Origin: Bacteroides caccae
Lineage (GTDB): Bacteria; Bacteroidota; Bacteroidia; Bacteroidales; Bacteroidaceae
DNA length: 64,000 nucleotides
Direction of reading: 5' to 3'
NCBI RefSeq assembly: GCF_002222615.2
Contig: NZ_CP022412.2
Span: 3,844,001 to 3,908,000, forward strand
Part shown: in pieces, positions 53,636 through 61,505 of the stretch
How positions within the stretch are numbered: the first letter of the stretch is position 1
Layout of the letters: every line of letters begins with the position of its first letter
Made by a program: the position numbers and the translations under genes
Notes under the pieces: generated by a model
Database searches by the model: none
Seen by the model: only the letters and a program-made list of their open reading frames with translations
What the model was told of the DNA's origin: nothing

Positions 53636-53740
53636 GGTGAACGATAAACGGTAAACAATGAACAGCACTATACACTACCGTGCTGCAAAGTATTCACCAT
53701 TGACTGTTTATCGTTCACCGTTTACTGTTTATCGTTTACC
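53636..53740. repeat. Inverted and direct repeats of the GTTTATCGTTCACCG type
   Basis: GGTGAACGATAAAC (53636-53649) is the exact inverse of GTTTATCGTTCACC (53706-53719). A second direct copy, GTTTATCGTTTACCG, follows at about 53727-53741. The arms can form a long hairpin after nadC and before the sigma promoter region. Arrays built from such GTTTA/CGTTTACCG words are frequent between Bacteroides genes. Confidence 0.75.
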
Positions 53741-53748
53741 GCTTATAA

Positions 53749-54597
53749 TCAGCATGCCTTGAAACTCATATCCAGCCCTTTCACCGAATGAGTCAAAGCT
53801 CCTACCGAAATAAAGTCTACGCCACATTCGGCATAGTCTCGAAGAGTATCAAAAGTAATACCGCCGGAAGATTCGGTCTCATATTTACCTGCTACCATCT
53901 CTACTGCCTTTTTCGTCATTTCAGGAGTGAAGTTATCAAACATAATACGGTCCACACCACCCAAGTCGAGAACTTGTTGCAGTTCATCAAAGTTCCGAAC
54001 TTCAATTTCGATTTTCAGATCTTTGCCCTTTTCTTTACAATATTCTTTGGCACGGGTAATAGCTTTATCAATACCTCCGGCAAAATCCACGTGATTATCT
54101 TTCAGGAGAATCATGTCGAAAAGTCCGATACGATGATTTACACCACCGCCAATCTTTACTGCCATTTTTTCGAGGATACGCATTCCGGGAGTTGTCTTAC
54201 GCGTATCTAACACATGAGTACGGGTACCTTCCAATTTCTTAGCGTATTTGCGGGTCATTGTCGCTATACCACTCATACGTTGCATCACGTTCAGCATCAG
54301 GCGTTCAGTCTGAAGTAGTGACTGCACTTTTCCTTCTACCAGCATTGCCACATCACCCGGTTCCACTTCCGTTCCATCGTTGATAAATACCTCGACTTTC
54401 ATCGTAGGATCGAAACGATTGAAAATTTCTTTGGCTACTTCTATACCTGCCAGCACACCGGCCTCTTTGATAAGCAATTTTGATTTTCCCATAGCAGTAG
54501 CGGGAATACATGAAAGGGTGGTATGATCCCCATCCCCTATATCTTCTGCAAAAGCAAGATCGATCAGCTTGTCGATCAGTTCTTTTTCCTTATTCAT
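53749..54597 (-). CDS. nadC: Nicotinate-nucleotide pyrophosphorylase (carboxylating)
   Basis: The protein has 282 residues from ATG 54597 (a TTG four codons earlier is less likely). It converts quinolinate and PRPP to nicotinate mononucleotide in de novo NAD synthesis. Family blocks are GDGDHTTLSCIP, LLQTERLMLNVMQRMSGIAT, HVLDTRKTTPGMRILEKMAV, GGGVNHRIGLFDMILLKDNH and the late ESSGGITFDTLRDYAECGVD, each with the Arg, Lys and His residues that bind the phosphates. It overlaps the end of the upstream DUF4783 gene by eight bases. Confidence 0.96.
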   Translation of the reverse strand: MNKEKELIDKLIDLAFAEDIGDGDHTTLSCIPATAMGKSKLLIKEAGVLAGIEVAKEIFNRFDPTMKVEVFINDGTEVEPGDVAMLVEGKVQSLLQTERLMLNVMQRMSGIATMTRKYAKKLEGTRTHVLDTRKTTPGMRILEKMAVKIGGGVNHRIGLFDMILLKDNHVDFAGGIDKAITRAKEYCKEKGKDLKIEIEVRNFDELQQVLDLGGVDRIMFDNFTPEMTKKAVEMVAGKYETESSGGITFDTLRDYAECGVDFISVGALTHSVKGLDMSFKAC

Positions 54598-54982
54598 TGA
54601 TTTTGTCAATTCTTATTTGATGTATTAAATATTGATTCTCCACTTTCTTCAGGAAGCAGTTTACACGGAAATTTCCTCTGGTAGTAGCCAATGTACCAAT
54701 AATGAAACTCGATTCATCCCGTTTTCCCTGATGATTTACGTTAAATCCGCTGACTTTATTCTCCGTAAAGAAATCTTGCATCATAGCTGTTGCTTTCTGC
54801 TTGTCAACGTTTGTCGAGCGACCCTGGAGCACCAAGTTTACCTTGCCCCCCATATACTTACTCAGCTCTTGCGAACTTCCTCTTTTAAATGCCGTAATCA
54901 CTCCTGCCGGTATCTCTTGCGCCATAAGCAACGAGATAGAAAGAAGCAAAGCGGTCATTCCTACAAGCACTCGTTTTTTCAT
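54590..54982 (-). CDS. DUF4783 secreted protein
   Basis: The protein has 130 residues with a signal peptide (ending SLLMAQ). The rest is a single small domain of alternating helices and strands, fitting the NTF2-like DUF4783 family (AFKRGSSQELSKYMGGKVNL, MMQDFFTENKV). Its function is unknown. It overlaps nadC by eight bases, a pairing I recall as frequent in Bacteroidales. It has its own promoter at 55038 and a stem-loop at the very start of its leader. Confidence 0.82.
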   Translation of the reverse strand: MKKRVLVGMTALLLSISLLMAQEIPAGVITAFKRGSSQELSKYMGGKVNLVLQGRSTNVDKQKATAMMQDFFTENKVSGFNVNHQGKRDESSFIIGTLATTRGNFRVNCFLKKVENQYLIHQIRIDKINE

Positions 54983-54998
54983 AAATACAAGCTTTAAA

Positions 54999-55027
54999 GT
55001 TGAAGTTTAAAGCCTTAAACTTTCAAC
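54999..55027 (-). promoter_or_regulatory. 5'-terminal stem-loop in the DUF4783-nadC leader
   Basis: GTTGAAGTTTAA (54999-55010) pairs with TTAAAC-T-TTCAAC (55015-55027), 12 pairs with one bulged base. It begins about three bases after the predicted transcript start. It may stabilise the mRNA or control translation. Confidence 0.5.
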
Positions 55028-55037
55028 TAATGATAGG

Positions 55038-55045
55038 CAAAGGTA
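55038..55045 (-). promoter_or_regulatory. -7 element of the DUF4783-nadC operon
   Basis: The minus strand reads TACCTTTG, a match to TAnnTTTG, with TATG 19 bases upstream. It is divergent from the rlmH promoter 33 bases away. Confidence 0.6.
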
Positions 55046-55077
55046 ATCATTAATTGCAGAATAACATAAAAAATGCC

Positions 55078-55085
55078 TATTTTTG
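55078..55085 (+). promoter_or_regulatory. -7 element of the rlmH promoter (fixes its start)
   Basis: TATTTTTG matches TAnnTTTG, with ATTG 21 bases upstream. It overlaps a TTG at 55083 that would otherwise extend the rlmH frame, so ATG 55110 is the real start. Confidence 0.6.
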
Positions 55086-55109
55086 TGCATTAATCAGAAT
55101 AACAGACGT

Positions 55110-55583
55110 ATGAAAACAATCCTGCTCGTCGTTGGACGAACCGTAGAACAACACTATATAACTGCCATTAATGACTATATTCAGCGCACCAAACGCTATA
55201 TTACTTTTGATATGGAAGTAATCCCCGAACTAAAAAACACAAAAAGTCTTTCAATGGAAGTGCAGAAAGAAAAAGAAGGAGAACTGATATTGAAATCACT
55301 CCAACCGGGAGACGTAATCGTATTACTTGATGAACATGGAAAAGAGATGCGTTCTCTCGAATTTGCCGATTATATGAAACGAAAAATGAACACAGTCAAC
55401 AAGCGGCTAGTTTTCATTATCGGAGGCCCTTATGGATTTTCAGAAAAGGTATATCAAGCAGCAAACGAAAAAATTTCAATGTCGAAAATGACTTTCTCGC
55501 ATCAGATGATCCGATTAATATTCGTGGAGCAGATTTATCGGGCAATGACGATACTGAATGGCGGACCGTATCATCATGAGTAA
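55110..55583 (+). CDS. rlmH: 23S rRNA pseudouridine-1915 N3-methyltransferase
   Basis: The protein has 157 residues, like the E. coli enzyme (155). It is a SPOUT-class knotted methyltransferase that uses S-adenosylmethionine to methylate pseudouridine 1915 in helix 69 of 23S rRNA. Family motifs are LDEHGKEMRSLEFA, FIIGGPYGFSEKV (cofactor knot), SKMTFSHQMIRLIFVEQIYRA and the conserved C-terminal GGPYHHE. It is monocistronic and followed by a hairpin. It forms the left neighbour of the invertible segment. Confidence 0.96.
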   Translation: MKTILLVVGRTVEQHYITAINDYIQRTKRYITFDMEVIPELKNTKSLSMEVQKEKEGELILKSLQPGDVIVLLDEHGKEMRSLEFADYMKRKMNTVNKRLVFIIGGPYGFSEKVYQAANEKISMSKMTFSHQMIRLIFVEQIYRAMTILNGGPYHHE

Positions 55584-55627
55584 TACTTAACGAACAAATC
55601 ACAGAGGAATGAAGTACTACCCTCTTT

Positions 55628-55662
55628 CATGATTTTCCTGTATACATACAGGAATATTCATG
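55628..55662 (+). terminator. Hairpin between rlmH and the invertible segment
   Basis: The arms TTCCTGTA (55635-55642) and TACAGGAA (55647-55654) are extended by CATGA/TCATG. The stem is symmetric and could stop transcription from rlmH. It could also stop transcription coming left from the invertible promoter when that points away from susC. Confidence 0.6.
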
Positions 55663-55823
55663 GTTTAAAATACTGAGCTAAGATAATATGAAACTGCGCC
55701 CTACTCAATAATAATTATTCCCAAAGAGAGACATTTGCCGAATATCATATAGTTTGTAAATACGAGGGAATGAGTAATTTAGTATGTATTTGTTATATAT
55801 GGAAGAAGTAATTAGTTTATTTA

Positions 55824-55847
55824 GTTCTTGCAGAACTTATTACATGT
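55824..55847 (+). repeat. Left inverted repeat of the invertible segment
   Basis: This 24-base repeat is the exact reverse complement of 56234-56257. It contains the dyad AGTTC-TTGCA-GAACT (55823-55837) followed by TATTACATGT. Confidence 0.9.
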
Positions 55848-55927
55848 TCTAAATTAAGAGTTGTTTTTCACATCATATTACATTGGTTAATTAGGTTATA
55901 TTTATAATAGGCAACAAATTTTATGCG

Positions 55928-55959
55928 CAAAGATAACTATTTATTTGAATAACACGCAA
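55928..55959 (-). promoter_or_regulatory. Strong promoter inside the invertible segment, now facing away from susC
   Basis: On the minus strand TTGC (55959-55956), 20 bases, then TATCTTTG (55935-55928) followed by CGC. This is the best promoter match in the segment. In the present orientation it fires leftwards towards the rlmH end. Confidence 0.65.
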
Positions 55960-55994
55960 GAATGCATATTATTTTCTTTATGAATTAAAAAAAA

Positions 55995-56002
55995 TATTTT
56001 TG
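55995..56002 (+). promoter_or_regulatory. Weaker -7 element inside the invertible segment, facing susC
   Basis: TATTTTTG matches TAnnTTTG with TTTT 19 bases upstream, in A/T-rich DNA. It could give some susC expression in the present orientation, with a leader of about 305 bases. Confidence 0.4.
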
Positions 56003-56233
56003 CCTTGTGTCATTCCCGAATCCCCCAATAAGCATTTTATTGTGATTAGTATATAAAATAGGTATAATACACTACATGGCTTATTAAGATAATTAATTGA
56101 ATATCAATATTTAAGGCGCTTATCTCGGTAGAACAATAGTACCATAATCTTCTACCAGACCGCTTCACAAGGGTTTCTCATGCAACCGTGTGCTATCGGA
56201 GTCATCCTAAAAAACTTGATAATGAGGTTGTAG

Positions 56234-56257
56234 ACATGTAATAAGTTCTGCAAGAAC
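56234..56257 (-). repeat. Right inverted repeat of the invertible segment
   Basis: This is the exact reverse complement of 55824-55847, containing AGTTC-TGCAA-GAAC. It ends 58 bases before the susC ATG, so the coding region itself is not inverted. Confidence 0.9.
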
Positions 56258-56315
56258 ATATTCAACCTTTAACTCAATCTACAATTAACCAAATGTTAAA
56301 TCTAAAAGAAAAAGC

Positions 56316-59300
56316 ATGAGACAATTTCATTTTTTTTGTAAACAACGGTATTTGAAGTATACTGTTCTGTCATTGCTTCTTTGTCCGCTTTCTTCCTCTG
56401 CAGCAGAGGAATGGAAGGATGTGAAAGGAGAATCTACTACTAAAATTGTTGAATCGACTCAACAGAAAAAGCAAAAGCGTGTTATTACCGGTGTAGTAAG
56501 GGATGGCGATACCAATGAACCTATTATTGGAGCTTCTGTTTGGCTAAAAAACAGTTCGGTAGGTGCTGTGACCGATATAGACGGTAAATATTCTATCACG
56601 ATAGAAGGTGTAGGTGGAGTACTTGAATTCTCTTATATCGGTATGAAGAAGCAGGAAATTGCAATCATAGACCAAAAGAGTATCAATGTCACTCTTCAAC
56701 CCGATACTGAAGTATTGGACGAAGTTGTTGTTGTCGGATATGGTAGCCAGAAGAAAGAAAGTGTTGTTGGGGCTATCTCAACGCTAGACATCAAAAAACT
56801 GAAAGTTCCCGGAGCATCAATTTCAAATGTGTTGGCAGGTCAGTTATCCGGTGTTGTGGCTATGACCCGTTCGGGAGAGCCCGGCAAAAATAGTGCCGCG
56901 GATTTCTACATTCGTGGTGTATCTTCCTTTAAGGGAACTTCCACTCCGTTAGTGCTGGTAGATGGCATCGAACGTGATCTTGATCTGGTAGATACAGACG
57001 ATATCGCTTCATTCTCCATTCTGAAAGATGCTTCGGCCTCTGCCGTTTATGGTGTACGAGGTGCCAACGGAGTAATCTTGATTACTACTAAAAAGGGAGA
57101 AGAAGGTAAGCCGGCAATCAATGTACGCACAGAGTTTGGTTTTACCAGTCCTACCAAACGTCCGAAGATGCTCGACTCAGCAAGATGGGCGGAACTTTAC
57201 AATGAAGCTTCTTCAACCAAGTATTATTCGGACGAAGTCATGCAGAAATATAGAGAACATAGTGACCCCGATCTCTACCCGGATGTAGACTGGTTTGATG
57301 CTTTGTTCGACGACATGGCTGAAAATCAACGAGTAAATCTGAGTATCACCGGTGGTGGAGACATCGTGAAATATTATGTTTCAGGCTCTTTCTATAATGA
57401 AAGCTCTATCTACAAAAATGCAGGAAACATATATGGATACGATTCATCTATTAATTACAACAAATTCAACTTCCGTGCCAATATAGACCTCAACCTGACC
57501 AAAAGCACAGTACTGAATGTCAATCTGGCTAATATCTATGAAAAATCGTTTGGTCCCGGATTTGGTGACAACGATAACGACATTTGGGGATATACGTTCA
57601 ATGCTTCCCCTAACGCATTCCCGATAGAATACTCTGATGGAAAACTTTCAGGACCTTCTACCGATTCCGGTTTCAACCCATGGAATATGCTGGTTCACTC
57701 CGGATACCGTGAACAGTTCTGGAACTCGGCACAAGCACTTGTCGGTGTTACGCAAGATATCGGTAAACTTTGGAAACCGTTGGAGGGATTAACTGCCAAC
57801 TTGAAATTCTCATGGGATGCGTGGAACACTACCTTGCAACGCCGCTCCAAAACACCGACTTTCTATCATGCCCGTGGGAGAGACGACCAAGGCAATCTGA
57901 TATATGACGATAATAATGGTGACGGTGAATGGGACCCCGTACATACCGGAAGTGAGTCTTTGGGATTCGCAATCGGACGTAGCGGAACGATGACACGTTA
58001 TTTGGAAGGCTCATTGAACTACAACCGTTTGTTTGCAGAAAAACATCGTGTAGGCGCATTGTTACTATACAATCAGAAAATACATACTAACACACAGGCC
58101 GGTAGCGGAGACGCTGCACTTCCTTATAAAAACCAAGGTTTGGCAGGACGTGTTACTTATGCATTCAAAGATACATATTTTGCTGAAGTAAATGTCGGTT
58201 ATAACGGTTCCGAAAACTTTGCACGCGGACATCGTTTTGGCTTTTTCCCTGCAGCAGCTATCGGTTGGATGATGTCTAACGAGAAGTGGTTTGAACCTAT
58301 AACTAACACTGTTGATATGTTAAAGTTAAAAGCTTCTTACGGTAAAGTAGGTAATGATGACATCGGCGGACAGAGAAGATGGGTATACGAATCTTCTATT
58401 GTAACAGGAGGAAACTGGCAATACGGTCAAAGTGCCAACCAAGGAGGTGATGGTATTCGTATTGGTGAAGTTGAAAACCTGAACGCATCTTGGGAAGAAG
58501 CTCTGAAATTGAACGTCGGTATCGAATTCTCTTTATTCAACAAGGTTAAAGTACAGGCCGATTACTTCCGTGAAGAACGTACCGGAATCTTCCTGCAACG
58601 TGCCGGATTGCCTGCCATTGTCGGTATTTCCACTATCCCTTATGTCAATATCGGTGAAACACTGAACCAGGGTTTCGATAGTAATATCGAATACTCACAG
58701 AAGATAGGTAATGTTTATGTAACGGCAAGAGGTAACTTTACATATAATCGTAACAAATTGAAGAACAACGACGAACCTGACTGGGAATATAAATACCAAA
58801 ACAGAATAGGCAAACCTTTTGGTTCAGGTGGTTCCATGCAGCCTTTCGGACTCGTAGCCTTAGGGTTATTCCAGAGTCAGGAAGAAATAGACAACAGCCC
58901 TGTACAAAGTTTCGGAGAATACCGTGTAGGTGATATTAAATATCAGGATATCAATGGTGACGGAGTTATCAACTCTCAAGACCAAATCGCTATCGGATAT
59001 ACTAACTTACCGGAAATCATGTATGGTTTCGGTGCTACGGCACAATGGAAGAACTGGGATTTCAATGTATTCTTTCAAGGAGCGGCTCGCACAAGTTTCT
59101 TCTTAAGCGGATCATCAGTTAAGAGTCTTTTCTCTTCAGGAAACTTGGAACGTTCGGCTGTGAACGAAAATATATACAACAATGTATGGATGTCCACTAA
59201 TACCCCCGAACAGAATGCAAATGTACTCTACCCGCGTCTCAGCAATGGTAGCGGAGGTGCCGGAGCATCTAACAACACTCAAACTTCCACATGGTGGCAA

Positions 59301-59525
59301 CGCAACGGTTCTTTCATACGATTGAAGAATATGGAAATTGGTTATACACTTCCCAAATCGTTGACAAGTAAAACATTCATTAAGTCTTTCCGCTTTTATG
59401 TGTCGGGAAGTAACCTGTTCACATTTGCTCCATTCGATATGTGGGATCCTGAAAAAGGTGGAGGAGAAGGTTCCGGCTATCCGTTGAATCGAGTGATCAC
59501 TATCGGCTTCAATGCTAATTTCTAA
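56316..59525 (+). CDS. SusC-type TonB-dependent outer-membrane transporter (phase-variable locus)
   Basis: The protein has 1069 residues. A long signal region (about 1-30, ending SSSAAEE) and a charged linker precede a carboxypeptidase D regulatory-like domain (about 55-135, GVVRDGDTNEPIIGASVWL). The TonB box EVVVVGYGSQKKESVVGAIS, the plug (about 150-265, with RGVSSFKGTSTPLVLVDGI) and a barrel ending ITIGFNANF follow. It pairs with the SusD gene 20 bases on. Its promoter region is bounded by perfect inverted repeats, so the whole operon is probably switched on and off. Confidence 0.95.
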   Translation: MRQFHFFCKQRYLKYTVLSLLLCPLSSSAAEEWKDVKGESTTKIVESTQQKKQKRVITGVVRDGDTNEPIIGASVWLKNSSVGAVTDIDGKYSITIEGVGGVLEFSYIGMKKQEIAIIDQKSINVTLQPDTEVLDEVVVVGYGSQKKESVVGAISTLDIKKLKVPGASISNVLAGQLSGVVAMTRSGEPGKNSAADFYIRGVSSFKGTSTPLVLVDGIERDLDLVDTDDIASFSILKDASASAVYGVRGANGVILITTKKGEEGKPAINVRTEFGFTSPTKRPKMLDSARWAELYNEASSTKYYSDEVMQKYREHSDPDLYPDVDWFDALFDDMAENQRVNLSITGGGDIVKYYVSGSFYNESSIYKNAGNIYGYDSSINYNKFNFRANIDLNLTKSTVLNVNLANIYEKSFGPGFGDNDNDIWGYTFNASPNAFPIEYSDGKLSGPSTDSGFNPWNMLVHSGYREQFWNSAQALVGVTQDIGKLWKPLEGLTANLKFSWDAWNTTLQRRSKTPTFYHARGRDDQGNLIYDDNNGDGEWDPVHTGSESLGFAIGRSGTMTRYLEGSLNYNRLFAEKHRVGALLLYNQKIHTNTQAGSGDAALPYKNQGLAGRVTYAFKDTYFAEVNVGYNGSENFARGHRFGFFPAAAIGWMMSNEKWFEPITNTVDMLKLKASYGKVGNDDIGGQRRWVYESSIVTGGNWQYGQSANQGGDGIRIGEVENLNASWEEALKLNVGIEFSLFNKVKVQADYFREERTGIFLQRAGLPAIVGISTIPYVNIGETLNQGFDSNIEYSQKIGNVYVTARGNFTYNRNKLKNNDEPDWEYKYQNRIGKPFGSGGSMQPFGLVALGLFQSQEEIDNSPVQSFGEYRVGDIKYQDINGDGVINSQDQIAIGYTNLPEIMYGFGATAQWKNWDFNVFFQGAARTSFFLSGSSVKSLFSSGNLERSAVNENIYNNVWMSTNTPEQNANVLYPRLSNGSGGAGASNNTQTSTWWQRNGSFIRLKNMEIGYTLPKSLTSKTFIKSFRFYVSGSNLFTFAPFDMWDPEKGGGEGSGYPLNRVITIGFNANF

Positions 59526-59545
59526 ATCTTATAACTGTATAACTT

Positions 59546-61459
59546 ATGAAACTTCAAATAAAATCACTTTATCTGTTATGCTTCGCTACCGGCGCGATGT
59601 TGTTATCTTCATGTGAAGATTTCCTCGACAGGCAAGAAGACGAAAAACTGACTTTCGAAAAAATCTGGGAGTCAAGAAATACGATCAAGCAGTATTGGCT
59701 CAATGCTATGTCATTTCTTCCTAACTACAATGGAGGATTCATTGGAGATAATGAACCCTATTTGGGAGCATCGGACGAATGTACCATTACTTATGACCGT
59801 GGTTACCGTTCTATGAACTTCGGATCATGGAATGCCTCAAATGTACCTTATTACAAAATGGACAAATACTATAAAGGTATCCGTGAATGTAATATTTTCA
59901 TGCAGAATGTATATAAATGCTCAGACCCTCTGGCTACCCAGGAACAACTTGACGAATGGTATTGGCAGGCGCGCTTTGCCCGTGCCTACTACTATTTTAG
60001 TATGATGTGCGACTACGGACCTATTTTCCTGATTGGAGACGAATTACTGGACTTTGCAGCTTCTACAGAAGAATTATACCGTCCTCGTAACACATGGGAA
60101 GAGTGTGTAAATTATGTAGTCAGTGAACTTACTGCATGTGCCGAAAGTAGTGCTGTACCTGTTCAGAAGGGTCTGTCGACCAGTAAATACGGTTTAGCGA
60201 CTAAAGGCACCTGTTATGCAGTCATTTCACGTCTGAAACTTTATTCGGCACGCGACTTGTTCAACGGTAATGCTCTATATCGTACGGTAAAGAACCCGGT
60301 AACAGACAAGTTCCCCGAACTTTCGGGAGTGGATCTTTTCCCGCAAACATACGATGCCAATAAATGGCTGGAAGCAGCAAAGGCTGCTAAAGTCTTGTTA
60401 GACGATACTGATTACGAACTTTATCGTGCAGGTAACGGTGATCCGTATGAAGATTATTATGGTATCACCCATGTGAACTGGAATAGTGAATTGATCTGGA
60501 CAGACCGTTACAATAGCGGATATAGTTGGGGAGTAAATACAGCTCCCACCGGACTACCCGGTACTGCATACGGTGGTGTAGGTCCTACACAGCAACAGGT
60601 AGATGCTTATGCGATGAACAACGGACGCTATCCTATTATAGGGTATGAAGCATCAGGTGATCCGATAATAGACAATGCTTCAGGATACAGCAAGGAAGAA
60701 GAACTGCAAAAATCAGACTGGGAATATCCGGCAAAAGGATGGAGCAACTTTAAGAACTACAATATCACTGCTCCTAACATGTATAAAGATCGTGAGCCCC
60801 GTTTTTACATCACTGTTTTCTTTGGAGGTAACTATTGGTTGCATGGTGCTGGCAGCACAATGATCTCTTTTGCCAAAGGAGGTAATGGTAACAAGAGCCA
60901 CGACTATCCTAAGAGTGGTTACCTGTGTAATCGTTTTTATGACCATACACTGAACTCCGGTGATGGACAATGGGGTAATCTGACATTCCCGGTATTCCGT
61001 CTCGGAGAGATGTATCTGAACTTCATCGAATCTGTTCTGGAATGTAAGAAGAGGAATGTTGCTTTGCCGGCAGGATATGAAGAACTGGCAATGGAAAAAT
61101 GGGCGGATTTGCGCGACCGTGCGGGATTGACTCCGATTACAAGTGTATATCCCAATGCTTCCGTGGACGAACTGATTGAACTTTGTCGTAAAGAACGTCG
61201 TGTGGAACTGGCATTTGAAAGACATCGCTATTTCGACACACGTACTTGGATGATTGCGGAACAAACGGATAATGGTCCGATGTATGGTATGGATGCAACC
61301 TGTCCGCTGGAAGGTAATGATACGAAAGTAACTCCTGACGGATTTTGGAAAAGAACCGTATTTGAAACACGCGTGTTTAAATCCAACCACTATCTCTATC
61401 CGTTCTCTCAGCGTGAATTGGATCGTAATAAATTACTGACCAGAAACTATGGATGGTAG
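59546..61459 (+). CDS. SusD/RagB-type surface lipoprotein
   Basis: The protein has 637 residues with a lipobox at Cys23 (MLLSSCEDF). TPR-type helices (WQARFARAYYYFSMMCDYGPIF) and the late family block ELCRKERRVELAFERHRYFD are clear, and the end YPFSQRELDRNKLL is typical of larger SusD proteins. It binds glycan at the cell surface and closes the SusC pore. It follows susC by 20 bases and precedes a DUF1735 lipoprotein by 46 bases. Confidence 0.95.
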   Translation: MKLQIKSLYLLCFATGAMLLSSCEDFLDRQEDEKLTFEKIWESRNTIKQYWLNAMSFLPNYNGGFIGDNEPYLGASDECTITYDRGYRSMNFGSWNASNVPYYKMDKYYKGIRECNIFMQNVYKCSDPLATQEQLDEWYWQARFARAYYYFSMMCDYGPIFLIGDELLDFAASTEELYRPRNTWEECVNYVVSELTACAESSAVPVQKGLSTSKYGLATKGTCYAVISRLKLYSARDLFNGNALYRTVKNPVTDKFPELSGVDLFPQTYDANKWLEAAKAAKVLLDDTDYELYRAGNGDPYEDYYGITHVNWNSELIWTDRYNSGYSWGVNTAPTGLPGTAYGGVGPTQQQVDAYAMNNGRYPIIGYEASGDPIIDNASGYSKEEELQKSDWEYPAKGWSNFKNYNITAPNMYKDREPRFYITVFFGGNYWLHGAGSTMISFAKGGNGNKSHDYPKSGYLCNRFYDHTLNSGDGQWGNLTFPVFRLGEMYLNFIESVLECKKRNVALPAGYEELAMEKWADLRDRAGLTPITSVYPNASVDELIELCRKERRVELAFERHRYFDTRTWMIAEQTDNGPMYGMDATCPLEGNDTKVTPDGFWKRTVFETRVFKSNHYLYPFSQRELDRNKLLTRNYGW

Positions 61460-61505
61460 TGAGAAATACACATAAAACCACTTTATTAATAAAAAGAAAA
61501 TATTT

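Larger units (their letters stand above)
55824..56257. other. Predicted invertible promoter segment (phase switch) upstream of susC
   Basis: Perfect 24-base inverted repeats bound 386 bases that contain no gene but do contain promoter-like elements on both strands. Each repeat carries an AGTTC-N5-GAAC(T/A) dyad, the type I recall for invertible SusC/SusD promoters of B. fragilis acted on by a tyrosine recombinase. No recombinase gene lies in the window, so the enzyme would act from elsewhere. Flipping maps position x to 112081 minus x. That would bring the strong promoter at 55928-55935 to 56146-56153, pointing at susC with a leader of about 155 bases. Confidence 0.8.

Noticed and set aside
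56127..56156. GGTAGAA/TTCTACC stem in the susC leader as a riboswitch
   Set aside because: Only seven pairs with a 16-base loop and no known aptamer pattern. It lies inside the invertible segment and would not stay in the susC leader in both orientations.
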